Positions 59,452 to 64,000 of a DNA stretch of 64,000 bases are shown piece after piece. The notes under the pieces are model-generated. The model was given only the letters and a program-made list of their open reading frames with translations. It searched no databases and had not been told where the DNA came from. The stretch covers positions 248,001 through 312,000 of the forward strand of contig JASJCQ010000004.1 of assembly GCA_030065915.1 (NCBI GenBank), read 5' to 3'. Each line of letters begins with the position of its first letter. The first letter of the stretch is position 1. The stretch is from Woeseiaceae bacterium (GTDB taxonomy: Bacteria; Pseudomonadota; Gammaproteobacteria; Steroidobacterales; Woeseiaceae). The position numbers were made by a program, and so were the translations under genes.

Positions 59452-60696
59452 ATGATCAGCTTCCGCTCCATCGCCGCCCTGATTGTCGTCGGACTGCTCG
59501 TCGGTGTAGCTGACATGCGGGCAGTCATTGCAGACGAGGCTGACGAATCCAGGGCGGACGAGTGGATCGTTGTTATGACCGACACGCGGTCGAGCCGGCG
59601 CAAGGGTTGGTCGTCCGGCGTCGGCTACTCCGGCAGCTACAACTATGCCAATGATCCGAAGCTCAAGCGTCTTGCGACGAAACTCGCCAGTGACTATAAG
59701 CTCGAAGTCCGGAATCAATGGCCGGTACGTGCGCTTAACGTGCACTGCGTGGTCGTCAAGATCAGCGACGACGTGCAGGCTACCGTCGCGGCGCTCGAGG
59801 AAGACAAGCGCGTCGAGTGGGTCCAGCCCCTGCACGAGTTCGAAGGGCTGGCGGTTGCAACGGGTGAAGCGGCTCCCGCGGCGGAGCCTTATCGGCACCT
59901 TCAATCGTCGCTGGACATCATGAATATCACCGCGCTGGACGATGGATTAAGTGGTGCCGGCATACACATCGCTGTCGTGGACTCGGGTGTCGAGCAGGAT
60001 CACCCTGACATACAGCATGCGTTGGCCGAGCATCACGACTTCGTCGGTACCGGTAGCAGCTCGGAGCGACACGGAACCGGCATCGCCGGGGTCCTCGTCG
60101 CGCATAATCGTAACGGCGTTGGGATCAGCGGGGTCGCGCCGGGCGCGCAGCTACATGCCTATCGGGCGTGCTGGGAATCCGACGACGGTAAGACACGCTG
60201 CAACAGCCTGACACTGTCACTGGCGCTGGACCAGGTCGTAGACGCCGCACCGCATATCGTAAACCTGAGTCTGACGGGTCCGAGAGACCGCCTGTTGGAC
60301 AGGCTCGTCGACCGTATCCTCGAGAACGGCTCGATTGTCGTCGTTGCCCATGATGGAACGACACCGGCTAACAACCGGTTCCCGTCACCACGCCCGGGCA
60401 TCGTTACCGTTCGCGACGGGTCCAAGACAACCAACAATGAACGCGGCGTATTCGCGCCGGGCGACGCCGTGCTGACGGCGCAGCCCGGACACTCGTATGA
60501 CTACATGACCGGAACCTCACTGTCCGCTGCGCACGTCTCCGGCGTCGTGGCGCTGATGCTCGAAGCGAACCCCGAGGTAGACGTCGTCGAGGCATCCACG
60601 ATGCTGGCCGACAGCATTCGCTCGAACGGGGAGGGAGCCAGCATAGACGCCTGCGCAGCGGTTAGTTCCGCCACAGGCAGGGTGCGGTGTCGCTAA
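59452..60696 (+). CDS. S8 (subtilisin-like) serine peptidase with N-terminal propeptide
   Basis: Catalytic Asp IAVVDSGVEQDHPD, His RHGTGIAGVL, Ser GTSLSAAHVSGVVALML; I9-like propeptide DEWIVVMTD...VVVKISDD...RVEWVQP. Confidence 0.92.
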   Translation: MISFRSIAALIVVGLLVGVADMRAVIADEADESRADEWIVVMTDTRSSRRKGWSSGVGYSGSYNYANDPKLKRLATKLASDYKLEVRNQWPVRALNVHCVVVKISDDVQATVAALEEDKRVEWVQPLHEFEGLAVATGEAAPAAEPYRHLQSSLDIMNITALDDGLSGAGIHIAVVDSGVEQDHPDIQHALAEHHDFVGTGSSSERHGTGIAGVLVAHNRNGVGISGVAPGAQLHAYRACWESDDGKTRCNSLTLSLALDQVVDAAPHIVNLSLTGPRDRLLDRLVDRILENGSIVVVAHDGTTPANNRFPSPRPGIVTVRDGSKTTNNERGVFAPGDAVLTAQPGHSYDYMTGTSLSAAHVSGVVALMLEANPEVDVVEASTMLADSIRSNGEGASIDACAAVSSATGRVRCR

Positions 60697-61364
60697 TACA
60701 CCAGGTAGCTTAGACGCAGCGCGAACGTCGTTCGGCCCGTAACGAAAATGCGCTCAGACTCTTCGTCAACGGCGCTCAGGCCCAGCGACACATCGAATCG
60801 ACCTGCGCGATAGCCGATACCCGCTTCCGCGTAGTAGATGCTCGTATCCCAGGGACCTGTCAGGTAACCGACTCCGCCCGCGAGCAACAGGTACGACGAT
60901 ACCGAAAGCTCGGGCCGCCAGTTGCCTGAAACGATGACGCTGTCGGCGTCCCGGCCGTAATAGTCAGGCGACCACGTTAGCGATGCGGACAACTCCGGGT
61001 TCAGGTGGTAGCTGCCGCGGAGCTCCGTGTAGTCCCAGTTGGAGATATCGAGGAAACGGCTTCGAGCGACGGATAGCTCGACAGCACGATCTCTGTCGAG
61101 TTCGTGAAACCAGCCGACGAAGGCATTCCAGTTCCGCGTCCTTGAAGCATCCAGCGGCGACTCGTTTGAGTAAAAGCCGCTGAGACCAGCGAACCAGCCG
61201 GCAGGTGCGTCGTAGCTTGCGCTTACGCCAAGCGCCGGGCCGCCGTCCGTCAGGCTCTGGCCTCGCTCAACAACATCGGAGAACAGGTGTACCTCAGCGG
61301 ACAGCTCAGCGGAGGCGGGTTGCCACAGCCAGGCGAACAGGAGCAGTGAGCAGCGTTTGAGCAT
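60693..61364 (-). CDS. TorF/Gcw_chp-like putative outer-membrane beta-barrel protein
   Basis: Signal peptide then ELSAEVHLFSDVVERGQSLTDGGPALGVSASYDAPAGWFAGLSGF; alternating amphipathic strands; C-terminal aromatic. Confidence 0.75.
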   Translation of the reverse strand: MLKRCSLLLFAWLWQPASAELSAEVHLFSDVVERGQSLTDGGPALGVSASYDAPAGWFAGLSGFYSNESPLDASRTRNWNAFVGWFHELDRDRAVELSVARSRFLDISNWDYTELRGSYHLNPELSASLTWSPDYYGRDADSVIVSGNWRPELSVSSYLLLAGGVGYLTGPWDTSIYYAEAGIGYRAGRFDVSLGLSAVDEESERIFVTGRTTFALRLSYLVY

Positions 61365-61388
61365 GGTGTCGGCAGTATAGTACCCGTA

Positions 61389-62306
61389 CTACCTGCCGTC
61401 CCCGAAGTGATATCGGCTTGACCATGCCTCGGTCTCGCCCGGCGCGATCTTCAATCGTATGAAAGGCTCAGGGCAGGCCGCGCGCTCGACGGCCCAGAAC
61501 ACCATGCGAGTGACGGGTGCGTCGCCAATGAACTCAATCGATGCGCCGCTCGGCTCGTGTTTGATCAATGCCCGGTTGTACTCGACGCGCCCTGCGCCTT
61601 CGAATAGCGGAATCCACAGCGACCGGTCGCCCAGTGGCTCCGGAACCTCGACCGTGTTGCCGCGGAACCAGGCGAACTGATTGATGCGTATCGGGATCAT
61701 CGTCGTGAACGGGAATTCGACGCGGTAGTCCGGGCCGTAAGGCAGGTTGTCGATCAGGCTGAAGTTGTGATTGTAGTTGTTGATACTGATCTTCTTTTCG
61801 CCGGAGTTTTCCAACCTGTGAGCGATGATCAGCTCGGATTTCCCGGGCACGAGTGCGATGGTTTTTGTATAGGTGTAGCCCCATCCGCGATCGCCAGCGA
61901 GCTCCTGGGAGAATTCCACACTGTCCGGCGCGTGCCGGATGTCCCACTCTCCGGCTCGAACGATGCGATAGTCGCCTGCGAACTGGTACTCGTCGTCGTT
62001 GCCTTTCTCCAACAGGCCAACGCCGATCTTGACGAACGTCTCCCCTCGGCGGGCCTCGGCAAACCCCATTGGCTCGAACATCGCGAACTCTTCGGCCGGT
62101 CCGCTGACGCAGTCATGGCGCATTGGATCGTGAGTCACGTGCAACGGCGAGTAAAACCGATGCCTGGCCGTTTCGACGTGCTCGATCATGCCGGACCAGT
62201 CGAAGCGCGGCCCACGGTAATAGCCATGCTCGGCATCCGGCACGTAGACGGAGACGCGAAGCCTGCCGTTATCCAGTTCGAGTCGCGGGTAGTCCGTTGC
62301 CGGCAT
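61389..62306 (-). CDS. galactose mutarotase-like fold protein
   Basis: GRLRVSVYVPDAEHGYYRGPRFDWSGMI; LENSGEKKISINNYNHNF; carbohydrate-binding/aldose-epimerase-like layout. Confidence 0.6.
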   Translation of the reverse strand: MPATDYPRLELDNGRLRVSVYVPDAEHGYYRGPRFDWSGMIEHVETARHRFYSPLHVTHDPMRHDCVSGPAEEFAMFEPMGFAEARRGETFVKIGVGLLEKGNDDEYQFAGDYRIVRAGEWDIRHAPDSVEFSQELAGDRGWGYTYTKTIALVPGKSELIIAHRLENSGEKKISINNYNHNFSLIDNLPYGPDYRVEFPFTTMIPIRINQFAWFRGNTVEVPEPLGDRSLWIPLFEGAGRVEYNRALIKHEPSGASIEFIGDAPVTRMVFWAVERAACPEPFIRLKIAPGETEAWSSRYHFGDGR

Positions 62307-62329
62307 TGTGGCGCGAGTGAGAAAGCCGT

Positions 62330-64000
62330 TTAGCGTTCGTAGACGATGTTGCCGTCAACGATCGTCATCAGGATCCTGCCGTTGAGTAGCCGGGCGGGGT
62401 CTTCGTCGGCTAGCACGAACGGATCGATATCCATGACCGTCAGGTCGGCCCAGCGACCCACCTCGATGATGCCAGTGTCGTCCTCGCGGAAACTCGCATA
62501 CGCCGACCAGTTCGTGTACGCACGCACCGATTCGTCGGCAGTCAGTCTCTGTTCCGCGTACCAGCCGCCCTCGGGCTCGAAGTTCTTGTCCTGTCGGGTG
62601 ATAGCCGAGTGCAGCCCGTAGAAGATGCTGTGGTCCGAGCCCGGGTTGTCCGAGTTAAACGTGATATCTGCGCCGGACTTGCGCAACGAGCGCCACGCGT
62701 AGGCGCCCAGAATCCTCCGGGGCCCCAGGCGGGCCTCGGCCCATGTCTTGTCTTCCATCGCATGAGGCGGTTCCATCGAAGCGACTATGCCCAGCTGCCC
62801 CAGGCGAGGAATATCGTCCGGGTGTATGACCTGCGCGTGCTCGATACGGTGACGATTGTTTCGGGTTACCGGGTCTTCTTTGAACACGCCTTCGAGGATA
62901 TCGAGCGCTTCGCGGTTGCCGGCGTCGCCGATGGCATGAATCGCGACCTGGAAACCAACCTTCATAGCTTCGGCATTCAGCGCCTGGTCGAAGCCGTAGT
63001 CGTCGCCGCTGACGCCGCGATGGCCGGGCATGTCGGCGTAGTCGTAGAGAAGTCGCGCGCCTCGCGAGCCCAGAGCACCGTCGTAGTAGGCCTTTACTGT
63101 ACGTGTGACCAGCATGCTGTCGTTGTCCGTGTCGGGACCTTTTTCGATCCACTTCCGAATCAGTGGCTCATCGCGGAGCGACAGCATCGCGTAAACGCGG
63201 ATCGGCAGCCGATCTTCCTTCTCGAGCTGTTCGAGGACATCCATCATGCGCGAGTCGAGGCCCGCATCGTGTACGGCGACGTAACCATCTTCCGCCATCT
63301 GTGTCAGAGCGAGCAGGACGCGGTCTATCAGCGTCTCTCTTGGAGGCGGCGGCACGATGGCGTCCAGCATCGTCGTCGCACGGTTTATGAACAGCCCGTT
63401 GGGTTCGCCGTCTTCACCGAGACGCATCTCGCCGCCGACGGGGATCTCGCTGTCCGCGGTGATGCCGCCGGCGTCGAGCGCCGCCTGGTTCGCCCAGGCC
63501 GCAAAGCCGTGCAGGCTGTCGAGAAACACCGGGTGGTTCGGGACGGCGGCGGTCAACAGCACCTTGTCCGGGTATCGATTGGCCCACGCGCCTTCGTCCC
63601 ATCCGGCGCCGATGATCCATTCACCGTCGGGGACAGACTTCGCTCGCTCTGCGACCAACGCGACCGCCTCTTCTTCCGTGTCGATGCCCGTCAGGTCGAC
63701 CGTGTCGAGCTTGGCGCCGAGATCGAATATGTGCGTGTGCGAATCGACGAGGCCCGGAATGAGTGTGGCACCCGCCAAATCGACGACGCGGGTAGTCTCG
63801 CCCGCGAGTTCCAGCGCCGCTTCATTGCTGCCGACGAACAGTATTTCGCCGCCCTTCGTCGCCACGGCCTCGGCGTCGGGTTCCCATCCCCCATCGGAGA
63901 CCGGCGCGTCGTCGGCGACTTCGCCGCCCGGCCCGGGTTCTCCCCAGTCCAGCGTGTAGACGCGTGCATTGGTCAGTACGAGGTCGGCGCTATCCGCGGC
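62330..64000 (-). CDS. YtcJ-like amidohydrolase family protein (5' end beyond window)
   Basis: TLIPGLVDSHTHIFDLG, AIHAIGDAGNREALDILE, HRIEHAQVIHPDD, DNPGSDHS, WADLTVMDIDPF. Frame remains open to the window edge upstream of M at 63865. Confidence 0.9.
   Translation of the reverse strand, partial: AADSADLVLTNARVYTLDWGEPGPGGEVADDAPVSDGGWEPDAEAVATKGGEILFVGSNEAALELAGETTRVVDLAGATLIPGLVDSHTHIFDLGAKLDTVDLTGIDTEEEAVALVAERAKSVPDGEWIIGAGWDEGAWANRYPDKVLLTAAVPNHPVFLDSLHGFAAWANQAALDAGGITADSEIPVGGEMRLGEDGEPNGLFINRATTMLDAIVPPPPRETLIDRVLLALTQMAEDGYVAVHDAGLDSRMMDVLEQLEKEDRLPIRVYAMLSLRDEPLIRKWIEKGPDTDNDSMLVTRTVKAYYDGALGSRGARLLYDYADMPGHRGVSGDDYGFDQALNAEAMKVGFQVAIHAIGDAGNREALDILEGVFKEDPVTRNNRHRIEHAQVIHPDDIPRLGQLGIVASMEPPHAMEDKTWAEARLGPRRILGAYAWRSLRKSGADITFNSDNPGSDHSIFYGLHSAITRQDKNFEPEGGWYAEQRLTADESVRAYTNWSAYASFREDDTGIIEVGRWADLTVMDIDPFVLADEDPARLLNGRILMTIVDGNIVYER

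Overview
This 64 kb window is GC-rich and fits a gammaproteobacterial chromosome (taxonomic placement is inference). It is densely coded, with no rRNA, recognisable tRNA, CRISPR array, phage or transposase gene that I can support. Housekeeping and metabolic genes include ilvA, a dihydroorotase, folD, tpm, a YgiQ-type radical SAM protein, an EF-G paralogue, a 2-oxoacid:ferredoxin oxidoreductase operon and a PQQ-dependent alcohol dehydrogenase. Accessory genes include a MFP-MFP-RND-RND efflux operon, three ECF sigma modules, a Ser/Thr kinase-TPR protein, DUF2330 plus an RnfD-like protein, and repeat lipoproteins. The observations I rate highest are: (1) an unannotated 26-codon minus-strand gene (17890-17970) with a near-perfect Shine-Dalgarno, a promoter with an UP-like A/T tract, and its own terminator; (2) an ECF sigma / anti-sigma / subtilase operon (58231-60696) in which the anti-sigma C-terminus resembles the propeptide of the neighbouring protease, with a shared TTGAACC-N-TTTT motif in the divergent promoter of a four-repeat lipoprotein; (3) a 169 bp MITE-like inverted repeat (11573-11741) that contains the stop codon of the DUF2330 gene; (4) a textbook LexA box in front of a UvrD-family helicase. 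All calls come from reading the sequence and the ORF track. No database search was run.
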